This document shows, piece after piece, positions 33,801 through 47,170 of a DNA stretch of 64,000 nucleotides. The position numbers were made by a program, and so were the translations under genes. Under the pieces are notes generated by a model that worked only from the letters and a program-made list of their open reading frames with translations, made no database searches and was not told the DNA's origin. How positions within the stretch are numbered: position 1 is the stretch's first letter; the number at the start of each line of letters is the position of its first letter. Source of the DNA: Opisthocomus hoazin (taxonomy: Eukaryota > Chordata > Aves > Opisthocomiformes > Opisthocomidae); contig NC_134414.1 of the NCBI RefSeq assembly GCF_030867145.1, forward strand, positions 77,366,504 through 77,430,503. Reading direction: 5' to 3'.

Positions 33801-36606
33801 CAGGAGGAGGAGGAAAACACTTGCTTGTAATATTACTTCCATCTTTCTTTCATAAGCCAGCAAAATGGATTAGAGACATTGTACTTGGGTGCCAAGGGAC
33901 AACAGAGGCATCTCTCTTACATAGAGGCAATAGGATTGAAGCACCTAACCTGAAAATCCCACTGTGTACCTTGTCAGCTAATGATTCCTATTCATTGCAA
34001 GAGGTGATGGCTGCCATCTCTATTTTTAAGCATTTAATGGCTTTGAAAACTTGACTTTGTAGAACTATATGTCTAAACTGTGGACGCTTGGAGTGAGTAC
34101 TTCTGAACTTCTGAGCATGGGGTGTATCTCTGTATCATAGCTCTGTCTGGGCAGTAGCTCTGTGTGTTTTATTTTCACCCTCTTTCCTTGTTCACATGCC
34201 TTAGTTTCAAGCAAAGGAGATTTTGTTCTGCGAGCCAAGAGGCAGCTGTCATGCACCTTGGACATGCCCCAGCTCTGAACAGTTTTGGGTAGCCGGACAG
34301 GGGAGATGCATCCGTAGTACTGAACAGCGCAGGGAACCTTCCTGAGTCAGGCTGTCACTGATCACCTGTCCTCCCAGGTTGTTAGAACAGCCCTGGACAC
34401 AGCCCTGGTTAGATGTCTTTCAACAAGCAGTGTGGATGTAGTCGCCTTCTTTTGAGGACCATGAGAGTTCAGTGGTCTGGTTTCAAGCCGTTGGCTCCAG
34501 GGCCATGGAAAGGTCCTGAGAGCAACAGATGCGTCCTGAGGCATACTGCAGGGACACCAAGGCACGAGCTAGGCTGCATCCACCACACCAAGCAAAGTGA
34601 TTTTGTCCTTACCTTGAGAGATGTCAGGAGGTGAGGGTTTAGTTATACTGGGGGGGAGGGGAAATTGCCTCTTCTGTCCGGATGATTTGTTTTTTAAAGC
34701 ACTATTCTGTTTTCTGTGCCAGCCTGTGGTATATTTTTGTAGCACAGCATGAATGATTTGTGTTTGATCCCACAGTTAGAGAGAGCACTTCCAATCTGTA
34801 GGGCAGGAGAGGTCATTTATATGTGGTTGTGAAAGGCTGTGTGAGCAAATGCCGAGCTTCTCACAGTCACAGCCGACACTTCTCTTAACACTTCTGAGCT
34901 AGGGGTAAGGTTCAGCAGGCTGCAGAATGCTGGTAGGGGTAGGAGTTCCCTCGAGCAAATGAGTCTTCACCCAGTTAATGCTTATTACTGTTTTATTTTT
35001 TCCTGTAAGGTTATAGCCCCTAACCCAAAGATGATCGAGCACAATGCTACTCCAACAGCTGCTGTAAGCGGAAGACATTCTGGGTATAATCAGGCTCCTC
35101 TGTACACTGATGGCTGATCACACGAATCTGATAAATTCTTATGACAGGATTTGTGGCTTTGAGGTTCATTGTAGAAGCCAGATTGTGCCTTATTTGCTGT
35201 CAAGGCTCAATAGAATTGCCCATTGATTTCTCTGCAGTCAGGTCTCCCAAGGGATTTATTCATTCAGGGATTAAAATTGTTCCACGGTTGTCTGATTTGT
35301 TTAAAGCTCATGCGTTACTCTTAATTGGAGACAGTGATCTCAAAAATAGCCAAAACTTTCCATTATCCTTATGTGGAAGAAAAAGGTGTTAAAAAAAATC
35401 ATATTCTTGCTAATGAAGGTTTTTACCTTTACTTTTGTACCTCCCTACTTCTGCTTGCTTGAGTCAAAAATGAGTTGAAATATCTGCCCGATTAATTTGT
35501 TTGGAGTGGAAGGAAGCCAAGAATTATTTTAACGAATGTTTTAGCTTGACACTGAGTATGGAGGCTTAGTTTGCCAAGCTGGAAAAGTGAATAACTAGGC
35601 AGTTTTTTGTGAGGCTTATATAGGGTGTGGGTCATCTTAAATGTCAGTTCCAATTTGTGTTATGTATTTGTAGAGCAGGATATATTGTGAATGAATTGAC
35701 ACGTTCCCCTCATAAGTTTCATGTTTGTCAGAAACAACTGATTAGTTTTGAGAAACGTTGGCACGTACTGCAATCAGCTGAGAAGCCTAAGGGACTTGAG
35801 GAAATCTGCTCTTCTATCTGCTGGACAGAATTTCGCAGGTACCTGCTTCCCCGTACACGTGTCTGAAGGAGTGCCGTGACAGTGTGAAGGTAACGTGTCT
35901 GATAAGCTGGGCCGCAGAGCACAGTGAGGAGCGTTGCTGGCTCCTGTGAAAGACTGATGGAGTTCAGCGCAAGAGAGGGAGCCTTCTAGCACAGCTCCGG
36001 TGAATGTTGGGTCCCACTGGTCGGTGTGGTGCGTAGCTGTCCTCCTGTCTGTGGCCTCATGGCTGTAGAACAGGCTCACCAGCTTCTTTTGACAGGTTTG
36101 CTGTTACTAATCCTTGCGACAGCTGTGAAAGAAATCAACAAAACAGACCTGAAAGTGGATCTGCTGCTGCTTCTTCCACTGTTGCGCAGGCATTTGAGAA
36201 CACAGAGAAACGTGTATGAATAAAACCATATTTGGGCAAGACAGAATGAGGAACTGCTGCAAGGTCAGAATTTGGATTGTGACCCTGGATTCATTGGAGT
36301 CCAGGCTGTCAAAACTTAGGTTGAAACCAGGCAATTTTTAATAGGTTTCAGCTAATGTTAATTTGGTGATAAAGCCAGATCCAATCCTGATAATAAAAGA
36401 AACAACCCAAACCTTGATTCCATGGATGAAGTAGAATTCAGCTAAGAGGAGGGGGGCTTCTCTGAGCATCACTCCCTACTTTCTTCCACCACCAGCAGGG
36501 TGGTGGTCTGCCATTAGGCCTTTTCAGGGAAGTTTTCCCAACAACTGTTCTCACTCTCTCTCAGACTTTCTGCTGCCTTTCCTGTATTGTTTTTCCTACA
36601 GAGTTT
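27831..36606 (+). other. CRACDL: Presumed CRACDL intron 1, segment 1
   Basis: No coding exon was recognised. The sequence is AT-rich with a 15-base poly-T run at 31,767-31,781. Overlapping ORFs at 29,277-29,810 (minus) and 28,693-29,166 (plus) lack domains and conserved-looking splice boundaries. I found no recognisable CR1 tail in this stretch. Confidence 0.55.
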
Positions 36607-36656
36607 CTCCTTCCTTCCTTCCTGCCTGCCTGCCTGCTTGCCTTCCTGCCTTCCCC
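36607..36656. repeat. Pyrimidine microsatellite (TTCC)n/(TGCC)n
   Basis: About 50 bases of TTCC units passing into TGCC units and back to TTCC. It is a compound simple repeat with strong strand asymmetry. Confidence 0.9.
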
Positions 36657-39600
36657 ACAGAAGCATCTCTGCCATACAAATACCTGCATTTGTGATAGCA
36701 ATCTTAAGGGATATCTCCTTTGGCTCACAACATCAGCTGTTTCTTTGGACTTGTCATACATCTATAGACAATAGTTCTGTTGCTTTCATTATCTTCTGGG
36801 CTAAAGAAGCTCTGTTGCTTTTTACACTTACTCTGAATTATAGCCATTGCTTCAGTAATGCTAATGACTTGGGTTATTAATTTTCCAGTTGGCTTTTAGC
36901 TTGAAATTTAACAGTGCAGGATGACAGGAGAAAAAGAGAGACATTTCTTTCCTAGAAACAAGTTGAAATCATGGGCGTGTAATAATTTAATACTGCATAT
37001 CTAATATTCCAGGATCCCCAAGTGGGCTTCAACCCTTGAACAGGCAAAGTTCAAAGCTGTTATGGACTGAAGGTTGGTCCGCTTCAAAGATACCTGAACC
37101 AAGTAAACTGTCTGGCTCCTCTCTGACATTTGCAATGAGTCTGCAGTATACAGAAGGGTAATGCTAACTGACCTGCTGTTTTGACAAAATTATGCTCTTT
37201 CAGCTGGTTACCGTCTCTTGTGTAACTCAGCACTGTTAGCACAAGCATATGAGGGTTTATATTTGGACTCTGGTGGAGCGCTTTAAGGAAATGCTATGTG
37301 CTCTAGAGTAAAGAGGTTGTTTCCATAATGTTTCCCATGGTGAGAGGATTTTTTAGTAAAAGCTGGTCCTGTGAATCTGATGCCAAATGACTCCGTGAGC
37401 AGAGAGCACTGTAAATTGTCATGTGTACACAAAAGATTTTTGGTCAGATTTCTTGAAACTTTGCAGAAATTTTCTCTACAACTCTTGCAACGAGCCTGAT
37501 GTAGCAAGTTTCTTAGTGAAAGCGAAATAAATAAATGGGTTTACTGGCAATTAGACTGAAACCTGTAAGTCTAATTCTGTAGGTTTTATTTGTGTTGCTT
37601 CAACTATCTGGTTTAATAACCAGCTTAGCTGCTTTGCAATCTTATTCTGAATGAAAGCCACAAGATTTAGTTCAATCACAACAATAATTGGGGTTATAAT
37701 GGAGGACCATGTGTGCAAATAGGTACATCTCAGTATGAATCTTCCTGTTGGAGTCATGGAGACTCTGGATCTGTGGAGGGTGGTGGTGGGAGCCTTCAGC
37801 AGGGGCTGCCTGCTTCCATTGCCACAAAACAAACTTGCAATTTCTTTTTCCAATTGCACCTGCTCCTACAGCACTAAGTTTTGTCAGTGGGATCTCCACA
37901 GTGTAAAGCCTCATTTCCTATTAGCTTTTCTTATCTGACTATTTGTTATTTTAATAGCCTCTATTTCTGAAGGCACAAGGCAAAATAAAACTGACCAACA
38001 TACGGTTTTTGTTGTAATATTTATAAATTATGACACCATTTTATTTTCTCCATCCACTCTTCAGGATGGAATTGGGCTGGAATTTACAATAGCACTCTGC
38101 ATCACCCTAACTCTGTTTACTTTGCTATCAAATTTGGACTAAAGCTGAGAGCTCGTATTAACTCAGCCCACAAGTTTGCTGTGGTGTCATTGCAATGCTG
38201 TATTCCTCAACAGGTCTGTACAGTGTGTAGTGATCTGGAGATGATATCTGCTTTAACAGGTTAGGGTAAGGAAACGAAAGACATTTGCTAGCGTAGGTGA
38301 GAGAGCTGGTGCGAGCGTGGAAGTGGTCTACTTCCATGAGAAGATTCTTAGCAAAAATGAAGCTCAAATTTTAACTGGTCTTCCTGACATTTCGTATTAA
38401 ACTCTGAGACACTTTGCTTAGTAACAGCAGATGGTCAAATGCCAGGGGAAACCACTTCAATTTTTAAATGTTTTTTTTTACTTGTATTGGATGTGTAATG
38501 TCTGATAACATACTAAGTGTTAAACCAGAGCACCCTGACAACTTTGTGCAGACTGCTTGAAAAAGACGTTGTTTACTTTGCTGAGTCAAAGCACTAACCT
38601 GAGTGTGTCAGAACCAAGGTTCACTGTGGAGCCGTAACTCGGCTCTTGCATGTGGGGTGGACTTCAGTCACAAGCTATTAATCCTTTTGCCCTCCCACTC
38701 AAAAGGCCTAAAAGTTATACCACCTGCCAAAGTTACAAGCAACTGAATGTAATGAAGGAAATTAATAGAAGTATCGCTGATATCGCTCTAATAAAATGTC
38801 ACTGGCTTACAGTGAAAGCCTGAAGGGAAGTTAATCAAGAAATGAAGATATTGTGTGCTGCACAAATCAATACTGATTTCATGTAGCTGTAAAAGTGAAG
38901 GTTTAAATTGTTTACATACAACTGTAAATTCCAAGACTTTCAAACCCAACTAAAATAGAGAGAAAATTACTTTTTCCTGGGCTTATATATCACTGGAGAA
39001 ATAAAAGGTACTTAAGCCCCATTTTCTTAAACACATTGTAGAATTTAAGAATTTATTCCAGATCAGGAAATTATTTTGCTCTGCTGCATGATTATCAAGT
39101 CGTACAATATTTAGTAACAAGAGAATGCCCAACTTATTTTAGAACAGACTATTAAAAAGAATACCCTGTAGATAGTACAGCATGGAAACAAGAGATATAT
39201 TTAAAAAGATGAAAGAGCTTTTCTGCTCCTGTTTTGATGTTCAGATGGCTTTTTGAGTATGTTAAGGCTTTCTCGTCTGTTTTCTTTCTCTCCCCTTTCT
39301 TTTTGATGTCACTGTTTCTTGCCTCTAGTGAAGCCCAGGGAGAACCTGCACCAGGAATGAGCCAGAGAAACGGACCACGTGCAGAGGGCTGTCAGACTCA
39401 CAAGTGGAATAAACAGATTTGTGGCAGGGGCAGGCAAATAAGAAAAGGAGATTATTAAAAGTAGCTCAGTAAGTGTATTTGTAATCATTTTTGATTCTGC
39501 TACTTCAGAGGTTACACACAGCAATGGGGCAGACGGTGCCTCTTTCTTTTGCTCCCCTTGGCTTCCTGCCTGGCAGCTCAGCACGCAGGTACCCAGCAGC

Positions 39601-42600
39601 CAGTCCGCGTGGGCTCAGCTCGGTGTCAGCTGCAGCGCGGATGGTAACTGGAAGGACATGGAGAGAGATGGTGCTTCTGCGAGGGTCGTTTGGGGTGCGC
39701 AGAGGAGCGGGAGCTCAAGGGGTTGCCCTTAGGATCACTGGAGTAACGCAGTAGGCACACGTGGGAGAAGGCTGGTATCACTGTGCGTTGTACGGAGATC
39801 CTGGTCATTTCTTTGCTTATGCAATAGCTCGTTCTGTCACTGGACATTGTCCTTTGACAGTAATAGAACTTTTATGAGTAGTTACAAGACACTAAATATT
39901 GTCAAACCTTGCCTAGAGCGGATGCAATTGCATCATCATAAATGTATACGGAACATACTCATGTACACAAAGAGACATGAGCTGTACTGGTACTTCATAC
40001 CTAGGTGCTGTATACTGGTAGCTGCACAGCAGGCCGTTGTTCCTTTCTATGACTTGCATGCCCCCGCCAACCAGTGCATGTCTTGGGTGCCGTACTGTAT
40101 TGTATATGTTATAATGGGTTGTCTGTAACATGACTGGGTGTGTTTGCATCAGCTTCAGCCTAGGCAGAACAATAGCTGTGAACATGCAGAGACATGGGCC
40201 ACAGTGCAAGCTAGGCAAGCCCTCTGAGGACTGAAGATGCTGATGAACCCGTATTGTTCTTTTTCCTCATCGCTGTTGTCATCTGGGGGTGAACACGACC
40301 CCAACCTAAATAATCTCACTGTATAATGTGAACGCTGTTTAGCCCTAATGCAAAGGGGAAAAGAATAAAGCTCCTTTTTTCCCCGTCTCATCACTCATTT
40401 CCCCAGGAGGTCCTCTCTTGGTTACCATGGATATGCAGACTGGTGGTACAGTCTTCCTGTCCTTTATTCAGTACACCTACTAACATCTGTACCAGTGCAG
40501 CTTTCAAATATAGACCTGGCTTGTTCTGGATCTGGTGCCTTTTTACACATTTCTGTGACGCATTGTTTTTGGCTGGCTGTTCTACCTTCTTGAGCAGATG
40601 TAACATTTCATAACTTGTCGCTGAATTTTTATCCTTCCATTCATGATGATGACAACCAGAAATCCAATTGTCGTTTCTTTATGAACCGCTAAGACGAAGT
40701 ACATAAAGCAGCTTGGGAATTTCAAGAAATCTGTTTCTCAGCGCCACTCCCTTGGACGCTGGGTGGTGTATGAAGTCCCAGATTGCTTGAAGACCTGGAG
40801 CAGGCGGGTCAGTGCAGTACAGTTCAGTAGTGAAGGAATTTGCATTGCAAAAGAATTTATACATCTTGTTCTTCAGTTGCACTCGAGTCTAATTGCGCTT
40901 GATTTGATACTCACTGGGTAATTAGGGAATCTTTCTTTTGGCTTCAATGGGTGTTGGATCAGGGCTGCTGTGACCAAGGACACTGAACAGCTGGCGTAAG
41001 TTTATTAGCTTCATAGCTGAGGTGGGAAGCTCTGGAAAAGTAGGATCAGGTCTGTAGTGTCAGCATTTATCTAAACGTTAAGAGATCAGGGTGCTCCAGA
41101 CCTCACACTGTTCCCGCTCATGTCACCATGTGATGCAAACCTGAGAGCAGGCAGGCTATTTGAATGTCAGGTGAGCCACCAAAAACACAAGAGAAACAGA
41201 AAAAGACCAATGTATGTGCAAATTTGGGTATTGAACTGGGAGTTTTCAAGCTTTTGTTTGCTATTTGGATAAATTCTTGGTCTTTTGTGGCATTCAGATA
41301 TGAAAGGAGTATTTTTTCATTACAGGAAAATTTTTTTCTGTCTTTACCTTTAAGAGAGAGCAACAATAATAATGAGAGGATTAGCAGATTTGTTTGTTGA
41401 GAGTGTTGCTGCGGCTATGATTTGTCCAGAGCAGTGCAAGATCTTCTCAAATATGAATAGCACCAAGCCTTTTACTGCTCTTATTAGTTAATTGTATTCT
41501 CATAGCGTTCAAAGGCCTGAGCCAGCACAAGGAGCTATTGTGCATGGAACTGTGCAAACACTCAAGAGGCAGAATCGTCTCTTAAAAAATTCTAAGATTA
41601 AAGTAGCACGATGGGTAAAACATGCACATTCGGGCAGCTCAATAGCACCTGGCGGTTAGACGTTGAGGTGGGGTCATAGCAAGACCTCCTGGCACCGCTC
41701 CCTTCCTCCTCGCTGTGCGCTGCCGCTGTCCTCTTCCTCACAGCCTCCCCAGCCAGCTGCTGCTGCGGTTTTGCAGAAGCCTGCCCCGGCCCTTCCCTCT
41801 CCCCTGGGGTGCTGCCCAGGCTGGGTACCCTGCAGGGCGTGAGCACGATACCCGTGTGCACGTCAGTTATTTCACAAGAGCTGCCGGACCTTGTCGCTGC
41901 AAAGAGCAGGGCAGTTGCCGAAGACTCTGGAAAACGCTTGGGAGGATCCGAGTCAAAGGTTTTTTCCGCACAGTATTTGTTTCTTTTGGAAGTGCACGTG
42001 CCGTTCTCTGCCATTAGCCGCCGTGCAGCACCATGTCTTCTCTTTGTACAAGGGGCTGCCAATTGCTTCCAGGCAATAGCCACGACACAGACCACTTTCC
42101 ATCATCGAGACAACATGGTTCAGTTCCTCTCAGTACTTTTCTTTCACTGTGGCTTTGTGCTTCGTTCGCTCTAACAACTTTGCTCCTGCGGTAGTGGCTC
42201 TCAAAGGCACAAGAAGGAGAAATTTCCCATTGGTGGAGTGAGGCCTTACCCGGACCTGCCCGTCTGCCCGCGATACTATTTTGGATGCCAAGTAGACAGC
42301 AAGAATGAATCAATGGTGTGAGATTGAAAAGCAAGAGTATCATTTAGCTGTTTGGACCAGCAGATGGCAAGTGTAGAGGAAAAAACTCAATCTAAGAGCC
42401 AATCCAGGGAACAGACATTAAATAAAGCCATCTGGCAAACGTATGAGGAAAAGAAAAGGATGAAACCAAGTTCTGCTTTAAATATCTGCTCACAACTGAG
42501 AGGAAGTTGCTGGGAATCCATGCCATGGGAGAGCAGACTTTGACCCTGTAAGAAGTTCTGTGGAGTGTCAAAACCTTTGGCAGTGTCAAGGACTTAGGAG

Positions 42601-42831
42601 AAAGACCCTGAACTGCCAAGCAGAGAGAGCCCAAGAAGCAGCAGTGTTTCTGTCAGTGTGAGATCCCAGTGATACTCCACATAGAGTAGTGAACATAGGA
42701 CTGCTTGCTCTGCCACAATGGGATTGAGAAGACCACATCTAGGAACCTGGTTTGTAGAAAAGGACTAAAAAAGAAGAGCAGGGAGTATGCAAAGAGGGTG
42801 ATCCAATAAAAAAGATGAGGAACTTTCAAGA
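36657..42831 (+). other. CRACDL: Presumed CRACDL intron 1, segment 2
   Basis: No gene was recognised. A modest rise in CpG is visible at about 41,640-42,060, where several overlapping ORFs (for example 41,598-42,095 minus, 41,809-42,174 plus) reflect composition. The 300 bases before the CR1 at 42,832 are purine-rich and unassigned. Confidence 0.5.
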
Positions 42832-43308
42832 AAGACAAGGAACTACTGGGGAGAGTCCAGCGGAGGGCTGAGAATATAATTTGGGGACTGGAGCATCTCT
42901 TCTATGAGGAAAGGCTGAGGGAGCTGGGCTTGTTTAGCCTGAAGAAGAGAAGGCTGAGAGGGGATCTTAGAAATGCTTATAAATATCTTAAGAGTGGGTG
43001 TCAGGAGGATGGGGCCAGACTCTTTTCAGTGGTGCCCAGCGACAGCACAAGGGGCAATGGGCACAAACTGAAACACAGGAAGTTCCGTCTGAACATGAGG
43101 AAGAATTTGTTTACTCTGAGGGTGATGGAGCCCTGGAACAGGCTGCCCAGGGAGGTTGTGGAGTCTCCTTCTCTGGAGATATTCAAGACCCACCTGGACG
43201 AGTTCCTGTGCAGTCTGCTGTAGGTGACCATCCTTTGGCAGGGGGGTTGGACTAGGTGATCCCCAGAGGTCCCTTCCAGCCCCTAACATTCTGTGATTCT
43301 GTGAATAT
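42832..43308 (+). mobile_element. CR1 LINE 3' fragment, plus strand, relatively well preserved
   Basis: A 5'-truncated CR1. It begins at the aaggaactactgg segment and shows an open frame (42,930-43,223) for the C-terminal end of the ORF2 protein, including [42 protein letters not shown] and [19 protein letters not shown]. It then runs through the 3' UTR (ggttggactaggtgatcccc) to the terminal repeat ttctgtgattctgtgaa. It lacks the reverse-transcriptase core, so it cannot move by itself. The intact frame suggests it is among the youngest copies here. Confidence 0.95.
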
Positions 43309-46300
43309 GTCCCAAATTCTGAAAGACATTGATAAATCTGGTTTTATGCCAATGCCATGGCAGCTTGTTACCTTGCCTTACTACTTTTATTGCCAGAGAA
43401 GAGATGTATGTGGTTTTGCACTCAGGCTTTTAAGTAAAGTTCCAAAAGAGAAGCACAATTGATTGAAAAGGGAAGCGGTATCTGACATAAGTGCCGAGCC
43501 TTTCGTTTGGAAACTTGCTCTCGGGGAATGTGATTTCAGAGCCCAGAAGTCTAGCAGATGTTATTACTATTTCTGTTTTACAGGTCAGTGCTTTGGTTTA
43601 TTATACTCTTGAGAAATGCACACAGCTGCTAGCCAGTCTTCTACATTATAAGAACAAGTCAATTCTGTATCTTATTCTTAAGTTATACATATGTTGTTTG
43701 GTTTTTTTTTTCCTGGTAAAATGGGGAGGCTGTGGCAGATCTTGAAAATTCAGGTTCTCTAGTAACAGACAGTTTTGTTGGCAGGCTGTGTTGTCTTCTC
43801 ATTCCCGTGAAGAGCAATGGTGGATCATTTTACAATGAATTTTGGTCTTGATGTCCAGGCCTGTGGCATTAAACAAAGCAAATAATCCCACCACTCAGAC
43901 TTAACTGCAAAAAAAGGAAAAAATTCAGTATTGTAACATCATTTTTCAGTGCCTCTGTTGATAATAAGGTTTGTGTCGATGATGATGGAGTAGCTATATT
44001 TTGTGCGTTAACTGTTGGTTTCAGACACTTACGTGGAAAACAGTTGCCAACTCTCACTGAACAAATTTTTCTGGTACCTACTTCCTTTCCATCTCATCTG
44101 TGCCGCTACTGATTAGTTATTGTATCTGCGAAAGTTGTCTTTGGTTTCCCTCAGCATCTCATAGCCAGACTAACAAAAAGGCAGTATTTCTGTCCCTCTG
44201 CTCAGATGAATAATTCATTGCCCTGTACTTTTCATGTAAAGTAAATTTGAACTGTTTTTTTTGTAAAGATTATTTACAAGAGAGTTGTGGACACACAGAA
44301 ACTCATTTGCTGCCTTCAGGCAGGTTATTATCTTTTTACTGAGAGGGAAGTAACAGTTTATTTCTGTTAAGTTTTGGTTAAAGATTTTGCTATATCTAGC
44401 GTTGGAGGGATGGTATCCTTTAACTGGGGAAGTCGGAGCTTGGCAGGTTTTCAGTGCTGTTCTGCTGCTGTTCTCCCCGGCTCAGATGAACAATGGGCTG
44501 GAGGGATGCTGGCAGTGTTGCTTGGTTACAATTCATCAGCGTGAATCAATGCTTCACGCAGCTCCTTCTGCGTCTGAACAACCAGGAGACTTCTCAGTAC
44601 TGTATTACTGATGTGTGCAGGGATGTGACTGGATTACGTACTATCTCAATTACTGTAAAACTATACCTTTGCAGAGAGGTTTGGACAGCAGCGTTTGCCT
44701 TTCAGTGTCTGAAGTTAGGCAATTTCAAACCGTCTGTTTTGCATGGCTTTACAACTACATAGCTGAGTCAAGCAAATTTTTAACAATGTATTTTGTTGCA
44801 AGGTGTGTTTGACAAGTTAGGTACTTTAGCATCATTCCATTTCATCAGGAAGATTAAATCCGTCATTCAGTATCTTCCCTTGGAACCAACATATGCCTTG
44901 CTGGGACCTGCCCACAGGCAAAGCGAAGCATGTAAGAGGAACTGCTGCCTTCCGCTTACCTAGTGCATTTGGCCAGGTCTTCGGCTGGCATACAATGAAA
45001 CTGGTGGAGCTAAGCCAGTTTAGACAATAGGAAGATGTGACAGGTTGTTTTTAACACTATGGAGTGGCTTTTCTGTACCCCACCCAGGTCTGTTTTACTA
45101 CTCACCTGTTCTTGCTGCTCAAGACACAACCAGAGGAAATGTCAAGAGGGAGGAAAGGCGCCCAGTTTGGGCTCTCCTTTGAATCCGCATTTCCAGCAGC
45201 ATGGTTCTCGTCTACGTCCTTTTTCTCACTCTCATGTAAATCTGCTTTATTTTTTTGCGGTTCTCACTGTTTTGTTGCCTGATATCACTCTGCTCCATGT
45301 ACCACTCACACCCCCTTTTCTGCACAGGAGAAGTTTAAAACTTCCCATGAGTCTTCACAGCATTTTGGTTATGCTTGGAAACACCTGAAAAAATCAATGG
45401 CTGTACGGTAACTGGCGACTTTGCCAAGAGCGTCAATGACAAATCACTGACTGAGCTATTTGCTCATCTGTGGCCAGGAGATCACTGGATTCTGGCACCT
45501 ACCTGAAGCACCGTCATCTTCACCAAGTGTCTTCCTTGGCTTTCTAGCCACGTGACAGTCCTGGTAAACATCCTTCGGTCTGTCCACAGAAAAATCCAGA
45601 AGTGTTTTTCTCATCTTCCTCCTCCTCTTTCACATCTGAATTTCTTGTCCCTGAAAGCCTTTCCCTTTCCCTCTCTCTTTCGGGCTCAGCAGTTCTCCAT
45701 TTCTTCTAAAATCTTCACACTCGTGTCTTTAAATTTCTCTTTGCCTCTATTATTAGAAGTATATATTTTCCACACCTTTCATTTTGCCAGGATTTTTCTG
45801 TTTTCTCTGATTCCTGTTATTTTGTGTCATCTTGTTGCGGTGCTGAACATTAAGGTCATTTGGAAGTATTAGCAGGAATAAATGCACTGGAGTGACATCC
45901 ACTCCACTTGGTTTGCAAAAGAAGAACCTATAGTAAAAAAATGAACCTAGTGCTATCTAAAATACAAATATTTCTGTGAGTAGGTTCTCTGCATCATTCT
46001 GCCTTCTGATGGTGGTATCTTTAGGATGACCTTTCGTGAAGAAAATGGTTTCAGAATACCTGCACTACTTAAAATACAGTGGCACTGCATAGAGCTATGA
46101 TTTCTGACTTTCATTCAGTATTCTGTTACGTGATCAGCTTTTCTTTAGCAGTAGGGGAGTATATATTTAACAGCTTAAATTTTCCAAATGTCGCTTGGTG
46201 ATCTATAAAGATTTTTTTATTGTGACTCTCTTGAAAATGTGGATTAATTCAACTTTGCTGCTCCCCAGGTCATGACACCTGTAACTATTTTGTCTGGAAA

Positions 46301-46899
46301 TTTAAGTGCTTTCGGGGTAGGACTTAACACCGAGCTCTTCCTATTTCCGCAAAAAGGTGAGAGAAGGGAAATGAACAAAAGAACTATAATTTTCCTGTCA
46401 ATGTGATGGACTTTGGCTTTTGTTCAGAAAGGTACTTGAAGCACCGTAATACTCATCTGCTTTTGGGCAGTTACAGTTGCTGCGGGGAGAGACTGAGTCC
46501 CTGGGTAAATACGGACATTTATGGTGGAGGGAGAGATTTCCAGCATAACTAAGAGACCTTTGCCTGACCCCGAGCCTGTTGCACACAGCTGTATTTCGGC
46601 CACTGAACCTGGCTGTATGTTATAACGAAGGGCGAGCCTTTTTGGGGGTACAGTACACACGTTAGGGGTAAGCATTAGGTGTGCCATTGCACAGCTGAGA
46701 TGGTCTGGCGTTTCTGCAAAGAGACTTGCATGCATTTCCCTTCCTTTAAAACATTGCTTTGTTTTCAGTAGATGAAGTTGTGGAGTAATTCGCTTTTAAG
46801 GTCATAGGTGGACTTCTCCAGACACGACAGGCCAGTCTTCCTGTGCCCAAACCCCCTCTTTAAAAGGGCTTTTGCCCGTGTGGTGGTTGGGCGGTAGGT
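43309..46899 (+). other. CRACDL: Presumed CRACDL intron 1, segment 3
   Basis: No coding exon was recognised. A pyrimidine-rich stretch at about 45,580-45,760 (many ctttc/tcctcc words) explains the ORF at 45,552-45,872. Otherwise the sequence is ordinary. Confidence 0.5.
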
Positions 46900-47170
46900 A
46901 GACCCGCTGCAAATCTCTCGTGCGAATCTCTCATACCTACAAATATGATACTGGAGCAAGGCGGAAGCTGCTCACGGGTGAGAACGCGCCCAGATACGAT
47001 GGGGAGCATCCGGACAGAACGAAAGGACTTGTTTCTGCACCGAGCACTGACACCCCTCGTCCCTGCCGGCCTCACTGCCCGGCTGGGGCCATGTGGCACG
47101 TGGTGTGCGCAGCATCACTTCTGGACATTGTTGCCAAGAGGACGGACGTTCCTCGGAGTCGCTAGAAAGC
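46900..47170. promoter_or_regulatory. Isolated CpG cluster in the long intron
   Basis: By eye there are more than 20 CpG dinucleotides in about 270 bases, far above the flanking sequence, with an E-box-like cacgtg (47,097-47,102). ORFs on both strands here are short and unlike known proteins. It may be an enhancer, an alternative promoter or a remnant of a GC-rich insertion. Confidence 0.4.

Noticed and set aside
43001..43289. Additional ORFs overlapping the CR1 at 42,832
   Set aside because: They are other-frame shadows of the CR1 ORF2 fragment.
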